NCBI RefSeq assembly: GCF_009740395.1
Contig: NZ_WOXT01000001.1
Location: 1,050,464 to 1,114,463 of the forward strand
Source: Noviluteimonas gilva
GTDB taxonomy: Bacteria; Pseudomonadota; Gammaproteobacteria; Xanthomonadales; Xanthomonadaceae
Reading direction: 5' to 3'
Length of the DNA stretch: 64,000 bases
The notes under the pieces were generated by a model, which did not search any database, was not told where the DNA came from, and saw only the letters and a list, made by a program, of their open reading frames with translations. Shown here piece after piece: positions 28,628 to 37,100 of this stretch. Position 1 is the stretch's first letter. Every line of letters starts with the position of its first letter. Made by a program: the position numbers and the translations under genes.

Positions 28628-30084
28628 TGGGCATTTACGACATGGCGATGGACGGCCTGCGCATCGCTGATGCGGGCCGCGAGCGCAAGAAGCAGAAGAC
28701 GCTGGCGCTGCTGCTGTCGCAGGCGTACCAGAACCCTGATCAGCGCGAGTCTGCGCTGGGCGAGGCGATGGCGATTGACCCGCAGCAGGCAATGGCCGCG
28801 CGGCAGCAGTTCAGCGGCATGGACGACGACCGCAGGAAGCAAATCGTCCAGCACGCGCAGATTTTCGCCTCCATGCCTGACGAGATGAAGGTGCAGGCGT
28901 ATCCGCAACTTGCGGCCGAAGTGCGCAAGATCACCGGCATTCCGGTGCCGGATCAGTACGACCCGAAATTCCTGCCGATGATTCAGCAGATGGCGGGTGG
29001 CAAGGAGGCCGAGCAGTTCACGCTGGCGCCTGGCTCCGCGCGTTACGACGCCTCGGGCCGCCAGATCGTGTCGCAGCCCTTCGCGCCGGTCAATTCGCAG
29101 CTTGCGAACGTGCCCACAGGCGATGGCGGCTCGCAGCAGATGCTGTTCAACCCGCGCTCGGCGGAGTTCTCGCAGCCAAACTACGGTGGCGGCACTCCGC
29201 GCAATCCGCAGGAAGTGCAGGCAGCCATCCAGCAGCTTGCTGGTCGATTCGGCGGGCAGATTTCCAGCATGGTCCGGACGCCGGAACACAACCGCGAGGT
29301 TGGCGGCGTTCCGAACAGCCAGCACATTCGCGGCACTGCGGGCGATGTGGTCATCGGCGACCCCGCGATGCGTCGCTCGTACATGGAAGCAGCGAAGGGC
29401 ATGGGCTTCTCCGTCATTGACGAAGGCGACCACTTGCACACGCAGCTCCCGCGTGGCGCACAGATCGCGCAGCAGGGTCCGCTGGGCTACACGCCTCCGA
29501 AGTCGGAGACGCAGCAGCCCTCAGCGATGATGGAAAAGCTGCAACTCGCGCAGCAGATGGGCGCGACGCCGGATCAGCTCAGGAATATGGTCATTGGCGA
29601 CACAGGCGGCGGCAAGCCGTCGGCCACGATGTTGAAGCAGGCGAACACCGCCAAGCTGAAGCTGATCGACTTGAATGCCATCGAACACCAGCTCTCGCTC
29701 GTGGAAAACGCGTTCCAACCGCTGGAAAACTCCTTCTCGGCTACGCCCTATGTCGGCAAGTATCTGCCGACCGAGGACGGCAAGCGATTCGATGCGGCGG
29801 TCTCGCTGTTGCAAGGCATGGTGCGCAAGCTCACGCGCACGCCTGGCGAAGGCGCCATGTCCGACTACGAGACGCAGCTCGCACAGCTCGCCAACCCGAG
29901 CCGCAGTGAGTACGAGTCGGTAACGAAGGACCAATTGGCGCAGTTGAAAGCGCTCGTCAAGGCAACGCGCGACGGTTACCAAGCGGTCCTTGAGGACAAC
30001 GGCGGCAGCTCCGCGAACATCCAGCCGCGAGAGACGAACACGCAAGACTCCTCCATCGACGCCCTTCTGGACAAATACAAGTAA
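28627..30084 (+). CDS. Ejection protein with embedded M15-type peptidase domain (485 aa)
   Basis: Helical N- and C-terminal parts surround a compact domain at about residues 210-275: SSMVRTPEHNREVGG, SQHIRGTAGDVV (His and Asp ligands) and DHLHTQL (second His), which fits the D,D-carboxypeptidase-like M15 zinc peptidases. It would cut peptide stems of peptidoglycan during DNA entry, as tail lysins do. TAATG overlap with the first ejection gene. Confidence 0.8.
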   Translation: MGIYDMAMDGLRIADAGRERKKQKTLALLLSQAYQNPDQRESALGEAMAIDPQQAMAARQQFSGMDDDRRKQIVQHAQIFASMPDEMKVQAYPQLAAEVRKITGIPVPDQYDPKFLPMIQQMAGGKEAEQFTLAPGSARYDASGRQIVSQPFAPVNSQLANVPTGDGGSQQMLFNPRSAEFSQPNYGGGTPRNPQEVQAAIQQLAGRFGGQISSMVRTPEHNREVGGVPNSQHIRGTAGDVVIGDPAMRRSYMEAAKGMGFSVIDEGDHLHTQLPRGAQIAQQGPLGYTPPKSETQQPSAMMEKLQLAQQMGATPDQLRNMVIGDTGGGKPSATMLKQANTAKLKLIDLNAIEHQLSLVENAFQPLENSFSATPYVGKYLPTEDGKRFDAAVSLLQGMVRKLTRTPGEGAMSDYETQLAQLANPSRSEYESVTKDQLAQLKALVKATRDGYQAVLEDNGGSSANIQPRETNTQDSSIDALLDKYK

Positions 30085-31811
30085 TGGCGACCGTCGAGCA
30101 GTTGGAAGCCGCGCTTCGCAAGGCCGACGCGGCGGGCAATGTGGATGATGCGCGCCAGTTGGCAAGCGCGATTCGTTCCATGCGAACGGCAGCGCCCGCT
30201 GCTGCGCCTGCGAAGCCGGACTTCGGCGGGGTGAAAGGCTCGGTCAACGTCGCAGCGACCGACCCGAACGCCTTCCGCGTGTTGCAGGAGTCGGACCCGA
30301 ACGCCAGCGCCAACTACGAGAAGTGGCGTACCGAATCGTCCGCGCGCGACTACGCACAGATGCCGTGGTATCAGCAGGCCGCCATCGGTCTTGGCGAGCC
30401 CGTGGACCGCGCCATCCGTGGCATCGGCGGTCTGGTGCAAGGCGACACTCCGCAAATGCGCGAGATGGAATCCAAGGCGCGCGAGTTCAACGATGCGACC
30501 GTGAAGTCTACGGCCGCAGGCAATACGGGCCGGTTCGCTGGTGACGTTGCGCTGACCGCTGGGCCGATGGGTAAGGGCATCAAGGGCGCGATGGCGGTTG
30601 GCGCGCTCTACGGTGGCTTGCAGCCTGTTGCTGAAGACGAAAGCCGACTGACGAACGCCGGGATTGGCGCTGGCGCTGCTTGGATCGGCGGCAAAGCGGG
30701 CAATGCGCTCTCTGGCTGGGGCGAGCGTGCCGCAAAGGCGATTCCGCAAGAGACGCGCAGGCTGTACGAGCTGGCGAAGTCGCACGGCATCACGCTGACC
30801 CCGGCGCAACTTTCCGACTCCAAGGCGCTGAAGTTCATTCAGTCGCAGTTGGAGCGTATGCCAATCATCGGTGGCTCCAAGAAGACCGAACAACAGATCG
30901 CGCAGTTCAACCGCGAGCTTGCCAAGACGATTGGCGAGGACGCGGACGTGGTGACGCCCGAGGTCTATGCGGCGGCCAAGAAGCGCATGGGCCGCGAGTT
31001 CGAAGACCTGACGGGGCGGAATAGCCTCGACGTGTCTCCGGACCTCCTGCGGCGCCTGGAGGCCATCCGCAGCGAAGCCGCCCTTGCTGGCGACGACGCG
31101 CAGAAGGCCGTTGGGAACGCGCTGGATTCGATCTACGCGCGGCTGGGGACAGGAGTGGAGGGCGGCGCACAGGACGGCACCACGTCCGCGCTCATGGGCG
31201 GGATGCCCGGTCGCGCCTATCAGGCGTTGGACTCGCAGCTCGGCCAAGTCACCAAGCTGGGCACGCCTGCCTCGCACTTCGTCGGCCAGATTCGCTCTGC
31301 GATGCGCGGCGCGATGGATGATTCGATCACGCCTGCCGACTCCGCTGCGTGGAAGACCCTGCGACAGCAGTACGGCAACCGCAAGACGCTGCGGGATCTC
31401 GTGGCGAAGGGTGATGGTGGGCCGATCTCCCCGGCTTCGCTGATGGGCCGCGTCAACGCGAACAATGCAGGCAAGGAGGCGATGGCTTCCGGTGGCCGTG
31501 GCGAGCTGGGCGAGTTGGCCCGTATCGGTCAGCGCATCAAAGAGCCGCCGTCCTCAGGCACGGCCGAACGGCTCTCCCCGGTCCTGCTGGGTGCCGCTGG
31601 TGCCACCAATCTCCCGCTGACCCTCGCAGCCCTGTTGGGCGGCAGCGCGGTCAAGAAGGGCTTGGACAGCGACTTCCTCGCTCGTCTGCTGCTCGCTGAA
31701 GGGCGCGGGGAGGCGCGCAAGGCGCTGGCTCCCATCGTCCGTGCTGGCGGCGTCGCTGCGACCCCTGCGGCTACCGAGACGAAGCGAAAGGACACGCGCA
31801 AACGTAAATGA
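30084..31811 (+). CDS. Large ejection / DNA-transfer protein (575 aa)
   Basis: Charged helical N-terminus, two weakly hydrophobic Gly/Ala stretches (about 150-205, GAMAVGALYGG and AGIGAGAAWIGGK), a long helical body and a hydrophobic patch near the C-terminus (NLPLTLAALLGG), ending very basic (KRKDTRKRK). Position and composition match P22 gp16/gp20-type proteins that cross the inner membrane. Confidence 0.75.
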   Translation: MATVEQLEAALRKADAAGNVDDARQLASAIRSMRTAAPAAAPAKPDFGGVKGSVNVAATDPNAFRVLQESDPNASANYEKWRTESSARDYAQMPWYQQAAIGLGEPVDRAIRGIGGLVQGDTPQMREMESKAREFNDATVKSTAAGNTGRFAGDVALTAGPMGKGIKGAMAVGALYGGLQPVAEDESRLTNAGIGAGAAWIGGKAGNALSGWGERAAKAIPQETRRLYELAKSHGITLTPAQLSDSKALKFIQSQLERMPIIGGSKKTEQQIAQFNRELAKTIGEDADVVTPEVYAAAKKRMGREFEDLTGRNSLDVSPDLLRRLEAIRSEAALAGDDAQKAVGNALDSIYARLGTGVEGGAQDGTTSALMGGMPGRAYQALDSQLGQVTKLGTPASHFVGQIRSAMRGAMDDSITPADSAAWKTLRQQYGNRKTLRDLVAKGDGGPISPASLMGRVNANNAGKEAMASGGRGELGELARIGQRIKEPPSSGTAERLSPVLLGAAGATNLPLTLAALLGGSAVKKGLDSDFLARLLLAEGRGEARKALAPIVRAGGVAATPAATETKRKDTRKRK

Positions 31812-31923
31812 GCCATCGAAGGGTTTAAGCCCCTCGTGATAGCGCCTGCGTAGGTCCGCCAGGAAGGCGGCCACCCCAATGGCGAGGCCGGTTTGCCAGT
31901 CCATACCGCATTTCTACCACACA

Positions 31924-31945
31924 CCCCGCTCAGGCGGGGTTTTCG
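31924..31945 (+). terminator. Terminator after the ejection genes
   Basis: CCCCGC, loop TCAG, GCGGGG, then TTTTCG. It separates head/ejection genes from the tail-fibre genes. Confidence 0.85.
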
Positions 31946-31961
31946 CTTTCTAGGAGCCATG

Positions 31962-32774
31962 ATGGCCTTCGAAATCTACCGCCGCTCGCAGGTGTTCTTC
32001 GACAGCCTCGGGCAGCCCCTGTCCTTCGGTGTCGTCAACTTCACCGAGGCCGGGACCACCACGCCGCTCGACGTGTACTCCGACGCCGCCGCTGCGGTGA
32101 ATCTTGGCAGCACCGAGACGTTGGACGCCGCTGGTCGATTCGCCACGGCGATCTACGCCAACGACGACTGCCGCGCGCGGTTCTATTCCGCCGACAACCT
32201 CGTCACTCCGGTGGCCGATGACGACAACATCACCGACCCGGCGGGCGCCGCGACATCGATCCCGGCGCTGACGGGCAACAGCGGCAAGCTGCTGACGAAC
32301 AACGGCGCGGTCCTTCAGTGGATCGAATACCTGTCGAAGCTGCTCCCGGACATGACGGGGCAGGCGTCGAAGCTGCTGACGACCGATGGCTCGCAGCCCT
32401 TGTGGAAGTCCCCGGCGGACGCAGGCGTCCCCGACTACGACGCCACGAACGAAGACACGTACATCAACTTCACGCTGGGCAACTGGCGTATCCAAGGCAG
32501 CCGCGCCACGTTCCCGGTTCCGTCTGGTTCGCCTCCGCACGGCGCGTCCGTCGCGGTGACGTATGACACGCCCTTCGCCGACGACCCGATTCTCGTTGTG
32601 GCGACTGCGAACAAGATCGACATTGCATCCAGCGGCTACCGCGCCATTGTGGTGACCGAATCAACCGAAGCGATCCTGACGCTCGTCTACAACACCAACG
32701 AGAACTCCACCGATCCTGGCGGCGACGTTGCCACGACCATCCCCGTTAGCTGGCTCGCTATCGGTCCGAAATGA
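31962..32774 (+). CDS. Tail-fibre / appendage protein 1 (270 aa)
   Basis: The N-terminal FFDSLGQPLSFGVVNFTEAG, then TTTPLDVYSD, is a virion-attachment module common in podovirus fibres. The C-terminal third (GNWRIQGSRATFPVPSG and strands after it) resembles a small lectin-like tip domain. Two ATGs are adjacent; I chose 31962 because of AGGAG spacing. Confidence 0.75.
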   Translation: MAFEIYRRSQVFFDSLGQPLSFGVVNFTEAGTTTPLDVYSDAAAAVNLGSTETLDAAGRFATAIYANDDCRARFYSADNLVTPVADDDNITDPAGAATSIPALTGNSGKLLTNNGAVLQWIEYLSKLLPDMTGQASKLLTTDGSQPLWKSPADAGVPDYDATNEDTYINFTLGNWRIQGSRATFPVPSGSPPHGASVAVTYDTPFADDPILVVATANKIDIASSGYRAIVVTESTEAILTLVYNTNENSTDPGGDVATTIPVSWLAIGPK

Positions 32775-33514
32775 GCCAGATTCCGAAGGAATCAGAAGCG
32801 CTCATTGATCCGCGCACGGGGTGCATGTCGCGTGCGTGGCGTCAGTTCTTCAACGGCCTCAGCACGTCCTCGCAAGTCGTCGAACGCATCACGCAGATTG
32901 TCGAAGGCCAGCAGCCCGGTTCCGGCGCGCTGTCCGACATTGCGAAGCTCACCACCGCTGGCTACCTCGTCAACGCAGGCGGGACCATCGTTGCGCGGTC
33001 GATGCAGGAAGGCACCGGCATCACGATCACCAATCCGGCGGCCACGGCCAATGCGACGGTGTTTGCGCTGGCGCTGTTCGACGACACCGGGGCGGGCGAT
33101 GGCCTGTGGAAGTTCACGCGCGACGAGTTCGGGCGCGTGGAAGGGACGCAGGAAGCCACGGCCGAAGATCTCGCGTTCAACGATGCGTTGATGGCGCTAG
33201 GCGTCAGTGACGTACAGGGCGCGCTCGACCTTGCGCTCAGTGCGCTGCCAGTGTTCTCGGCAACCGCGCCGGACATCGACGTTTATCGCCACTGGATCAA
33301 CACCGACGACCTGACCGAGTTCTGGCGCTACGACGACGGGACGAGCGTGCAGTGGGTGAACGTCGGCGGCGGCAATGGCGCGGATGCGTTCGTGCCGACC
33401 TACATCGCGGCCGGTGCGTCTTGGATGGTCCCCGAACACAAGCAAGCCCTATTTCACCGAACCATCGACGTGGACGGATCGCTCGTCGTCGATGGCGCGC
33501 TCATCGAGGTCTGA
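32771..33514 (+). CDS. Tail-fibre protein 2 (247 aa)
   Basis: A helical start (RAWRQFFNGLSTSSQVVERI) and then strand-rich GTGITITNPAATANATV of fibre type. The end (PEHKQALFHRTIDVDGSLVV) has the pattern of a fibre C-terminus with a DGxLxVDGxL turn. ATGA overlap with the previous gene. Confidence 0.7.
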   Translation: MSQIPKESEALIDPRTGCMSRAWRQFFNGLSTSSQVVERITQIVEGQQPGSGALSDIAKLTTAGYLVNAGGTIVARSMQEGTGITITNPAATANATVFALALFDDTGAGDGLWKFTRDEFGRVEGTQEATAEDLAFNDALMALGVSDVQGALDLALSALPVFSATAPDIDVYRHWINTDDLTEFWRYDDGTSVQWVNVGGGNGADAFVPTYIAAGASWMVPEHKQALFHRTIDVDGSLVVDGALIEV

Positions 33515-34144
33515 ATGGCTGACATTACTCTCCTGCTGACCGATGCGGCCGATGTGCCGACCCCGGCAACGGGACGTGTCGCAATCTTCGTCGATGACGC
33601 CACCGGGGAACCGTCCTACAAGGACGACACGGGCGCGACGACTTCGCTGCAAGGCGCGACGGGTGCAACTGGCCCGACGGGCGCCACAGGCGCTACGGGC
33701 GCCACGGGTGCCGCTGGTGCGGCGGGCGCAACAGGTGCCACTGGCCCCGGCGTTCCCACGGGCGGCTCGGCGGGCCAAGTGCTGTCGAAGATCGACGGCA
33801 CGAACTACAACACGCAATGGGTCACGCCTTCGTCGGGTACGACTGTCGGCACGCAGACCTCCAGCTATACGGCCGTTCTCGCAGACCAAGTTGTCATCAT
33901 GGACAACGCGAGCGCGAACAACTTCACCGTGCCGCTCAATTCGTCCGTCGCCTTCCCCATCGGATACTTCCTTGAGGTGTGGCAGAAGGGTGCAGGGCAG
34001 ACCACGATTGTCGCCACGGGTGGCGTGACGATCCTCTATAACGCCGACATTACGCTCAAGCTCAAAGGGCAGGACAGCGGCTGCTCGCTGCGCAAAGTCG
34101 GCACGGACACCTGGCGCCTGATTGGCGACATGGAGCCGGTCTAA
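33515..34144 (+). CDS. Collagen-like tail-fibre protein 3 (209 aa)
   Basis: Short N-terminal attachment part, about 12 collagen-like GAT/GPT triplets (residues about 48-85), then a globular tip with GQVLSKIDGTNYNTQWVTPS and a strand-rich C-terminus. Collagen-like triplets trimerise phage fibres. Confidence 0.78.
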   Translation: MADITLLLTDAADVPTPATGRVAIFVDDATGEPSYKDDTGATTSLQGATGATGPTGATGATGATGAAGAAGATGATGPGVPTGGSAGQVLSKIDGTNYNTQWVTPSSGTTVGTQTSSYTAVLADQVVIMDNASANNFTVPLNSSVAFPIGYFLEVWQKGAGQTTIVATGGVTILYNADITLKLKGQDSGCSLRKVGTDTWRLIGDMEPV

Positions 34145-36090
34145 TGTTGCTCGGCATGTTTGCGCCGCGCGACCTCGGCCCTGATCCGCCGATCCCGTTC
34201 TACAGCAGCGACCTGATGCTCACTCCCGGCTGGGAGCCTGTGAGCGGTCCGGGCGGCTTCTACGAGTCCGGTGCGAACAAGACCTACGTTGCGTGGCAGT
34301 TCGTCGGCACCAACGGCTTCAAGGGCGTCCATGCGGCTGCCTACGATCACGCCTCGGAAACGTGGGGCGAGCGCTACAAGGTCGGCACCTTCAGCCTTGC
34401 CAGCGATGACCACGGCCACCCTGCGCTGGTGCGCGATGCCAGCGGCTACATCCACTGCTTCTTCGGCTCGCACAGCACGTCGCAGAAGTGGTCCGTGACC
34501 AACGCGGCCGACAATATTTCGGCATGGACGCAGCAGGCCGACATTGGCTCTGCGTACACCTACCCGAAGGCGGTGCTGGTCGGCTCCAAAATCTATCTGT
34601 TCGTCCGCGACAGCGCGTCCGGTACGAACCAATTCCTCGCTTACTCGTCCGTCACGCCCAGCTCTGGCGTAGGCAGCTTCGCGGCGTTCACCTCGCTCGT
34701 GAACTACGGCGCCAACAGCCGCGTGTATTCGGCCAACTGCAACGCCGTTGGCACAGACATCCACTTCGTTTGCACGTACACCACGGCAGCTGATACCGCC
34801 CGCCAGAACGTGTACTACTACGTGCTGGACACCACCACCGGGAACGTCAGGAACTACGACAGCAGCACCACCGTCACCGCAGGCAGCTTGCCGGTCACGA
34901 AGGCGCAGTCGGACTCCAGCTTCCGCATCTACAACCACGGCACCAATGACGGCGACGCGCCGAGTATGCAATTCGATACATCGGGCAATCCGCACGTCCT
35001 GTTCGCAGACGGTGTTACCCCGAACTACGACCTGAAGCACATCATGCTCTCGGGCGGCTCGTGGACTTCGCCCGTGACGGTTGCGAGCGTCGTGGACATT
35101 AGCCCCACTTCGGGCTATGTCGGCTCGCATTGCCTCGTGCCTGGCCCGAGCGGGACGATGGAGGTTTGGTACAACGTCAGTGGCGACAAGATGCGCCGCG
35201 TGCGCAACGCTGGCGGCGTGTGGTCTACGGCGGTCATGGTCGAGGCTGCGACAGCGCAGGGCGACTTTGTGGGAGGCGGTGCCATCTTCGGCGCGCATTC
35301 CAACTTCCGCACCCTGTTCTCCCGCACGGCCAACTGGACGACCGACGCCGACGCGGCACTGATCGACCTGTACGGCTACGGTGATTCGGGAACGATGACC
35401 GACGCCATCCCCATGACGGCGGTTGATCCGGCGGGCTGGGGCAACGTTGTCCTGATGCTCGGGTGCAATCACCGCAACAACGCCGTCACCACGATCAACG
35501 ATTCCAACTCGTGCTTCCGTAGCACGTTCGTTGGCAATGCGAAGATCGACACGTCGCAAGCGCTCGTGGGCAGCGCGTCCCTGCGGCTTGATGGCACGGG
35601 CGACTACATCACCTTTGCCGATCACGCGGATCTTCGGACCTCCGGGACGGGCGATGTCTCGATTGATATGTATGTCCGGCTCAACGAGCTGGGGCGTATC
35701 CAGGCGTTCGCAGGCAAGCGCACCGCAGCGGGCAACGGTGGCTTCACGTTCTACATGAACGCCTCCAACCAGCTTGGCTTTTTGTTGTTCAACGCGTCCA
35801 CCGCCGTGGTGAACATCGTTGGTTCTACGGCCATGACGACTGGCACGTGGTATCACATCGAATGGAGCCGCATCTCCAACGTGTCCTACCTGTTTCTCAA
35901 CGGTGCGTTGCAGGGAAGTGCCACACAGGCGTCAACGCCTACCGATTCTGGTCAGGCTTTCACCATCGGCCGCGATCCGTTCAACACCGCCCGCGACTTC
36001 AACGGGTGGATGCAGGAAATTCGGTTCACCCGCGCAGGGCGTCACTCGTCCGCGTTCACCGCGCCAACGACAGCTTTCCCGCGTCGCTAA
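34144..36090 (+). CDS. Tailspike-like protein: BNR-type propeller plus LamG-like domain (648 aa)
   Basis: Residues about 30-460 show repeated strands with Gly-Asp-Ala/His patterns (SDDHGHPALVRDASGYIH; FDTSGNPHVLFAD), like the BNR_4 propellers of polysaccharide lyases. From about 474 (ASLRLDGTGDYITFADH) to the end is a concanavalin/LamG-like lectin fold. Likely receptor-binding protein or depolymerase for a surface polysaccharide. Its last 35 bases overlap the convergent SGNH gene. Confidence 0.75.
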   Translation: MLLGMFAPRDLGPDPPIPFYSSDLMLTPGWEPVSGPGGFYESGANKTYVAWQFVGTNGFKGVHAAAYDHASETWGERYKVGTFSLASDDHGHPALVRDASGYIHCFFGSHSTSQKWSVTNAADNISAWTQQADIGSAYTYPKAVLVGSKIYLFVRDSASGTNQFLAYSSVTPSSGVGSFAAFTSLVNYGANSRVYSANCNAVGTDIHFVCTYTTAADTARQNVYYYVLDTTTGNVRNYDSSTTVTAGSLPVTKAQSDSSFRIYNHGTNDGDAPSMQFDTSGNPHVLFADGVTPNYDLKHIMLSGGSWTSPVTVASVVDISPTSGYVGSHCLVPGPSGTMEVWYNVSGDKMRRVRNAGGVWSTAVMVEAATAQGDFVGGGAIFGAHSNFRTLFSRTANWTTDADAALIDLYGYGDSGTMTDAIPMTAVDPAGWGNVVLMLGCNHRNNAVTTINDSNSCFRSTFVGNAKIDTSQALVGSASLRLDGTGDYITFADHADLRTSGTGDVSIDMYVRLNELGRIQAFAGKRTAAGNGGFTFYMNASNQLGFLLFNASTAVVNIVGSTAMTTGTWYHIEWSRISNVSYLFLNGALQGSATQASTPTDSGQAFTIGRDPFNTARDFNGWMQEIRFTRAGRHSSAFTAPTTAFPRR

Positions 36091-36832
36091 TCGCAGCCAT
36101 CACGCGCCGCGCCTGCGTCCTGCTCGGGTGCATCGCGTCGAAGTACAGGGCCACGCCATCCCGCACGCCGGGGCAACTCTCGCGCGTGCAGAATTGGTCG
36201 GACAGGTCCAGCACTTGCACGTTCGGGAACGGCTTGGCCTGTTGTCGCAAGTTTGCAAGGATCGGCACGGCTTGCGCGTCAAATTTCGCGCGCGGCACGG
36301 CGCAACTCTGGCCGTATCGGATGCAGGCGGGAACGCCACCGGGGATACGTGGCGTCGGCCCCATCACTAGGACGCGCTTGCCGCGCAGCGCTTTGAACGT
36401 CTCGGTGAGGTCTCCGTCGGGGTACTGCACCCATCTGGCGGCCAGGATCACGGTACCGGCCTTGATGCGAGCGGGTACAGCGTCATTGAAGGCGCGACAG
36501 GCGGCCGAAATGCCAGCCTGCCCAACGGCTGGCGCGCAGGCGGGGAACGTGTAGGTGTCCGCGCTAATCCCGGTAGCCCATGCGCCTGCCATTGAGTCGC
36601 CCCATATGGCAATCGGCGCGTCTGGATTGCGGCACGGACCACCAATCTTGTAGTCGCAATCGTGCGGCGCGTGATCGGCGGCGGCCTGCTTCGCGCGCAG
36701 TTCCAGAGGCGTCGGCTCACGAAGGCTGGGCGGCGTGATCCCGTGGGCGTACTCCATGAAGGCATTGGGCGCCCAATAAATATAGGCCGACGCCACGACC
36801 AAGACTGCGATGGCGCGCAGGCGGTCGGTCAC
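36056..36832 (-). CDS. Membrane-anchored SGNH-type esterase/acyltransferase domain (258 aa)
   Basis: GTG 36832 overlaps the upstream TGA. One N-terminal transmembrane helix (AIAVLVVASAYIYWA), then a periplasmic-type SGNH domain: block I IWGDSMAGAW (nucleophile Ser, about residue 81) and block V FDAMHPS with Asp and His near the end. Similar domains occur fused to O-antigen acyltransferases (OafB type). Here the acyltransferase part is missing. Antisense between two spike genes, so a likely lysogenic-conversion gene acting on cell-surface sugars. Confidence 0.75.
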   Translation of the reverse strand: MTDRLRAIAVLVVASAYIYWAPNAFMEYAHGITPPSLREPTPLELRAKQAAADHAPHDCDYKIGGPCRNPDAPIAIWGDSMAGAWATGISADTYTFPACAPAVGQAGISAACRAFNDAVPARIKAGTVILAARWVQYPDGDLTETFKALRGKRVLVMGPTPRIPGGVPACIRYGQSCAVPRAKFDAQAVPILANLRQQAKPFPNVQVLDLSDQFCTRESCPGVRDGVALYFDAMHPSRTQARRVMAAISDAGKLSLAR

Positions 36833-37026
36833 GACAACACCCGTCTCCACGCACTGAAGTTGCCGTCTTCGATTTCCACGTCCGCCCACCCATCGGCTTC
36901 GGACACGACCAAGACGCGCAAGCCCAATCGCTCGGCAAGCGGGCGCGATTCCTCCAAGTCGGCCGACGTGACGCGGCACGCGAAGTCGCGCTCTCCGGTT
37001 TGGAGGCGATCCCAAAGAGTTTCCAT
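36829..37026 (-). CDS. Small partner gene of the SGNH protein (65 aa)
   Basis: METLWDRLQTGERDFACRVT to AWRRVLS, mixed fold. Overlaps the SGNH start (GTGA), forming a two-gene operon. A perfect TTGACA on the same strand lies at 37098-37093, but I see no good -10. Function unknown. Confidence 0.6.
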   Translation of the reverse strand: METLWDRLQTGERDFACRVTSADLEESRPLAERLGLRVLVVSEADGWADVEIEDGNFSAWRRVLS

Positions 37027-37100
37027 GCAGCAACGCTAACGCAATCAGGGGTGAGGCGGAAGCCAACAACGCGCCACGGACGGCGCTTGGAGTGTCAAGG

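Noticed and set aside
31820-31904. Short minus-strand frame beginning MDWQTGLAIGVAAFLADLRR in the gap after the ejection genes
   Set aside because: The start looks protein-like, but the frame then runs into the 3' end of the ejection gene as a shadow, and there is no ribosome site. The segment may only be a hairpin-rich spacer.
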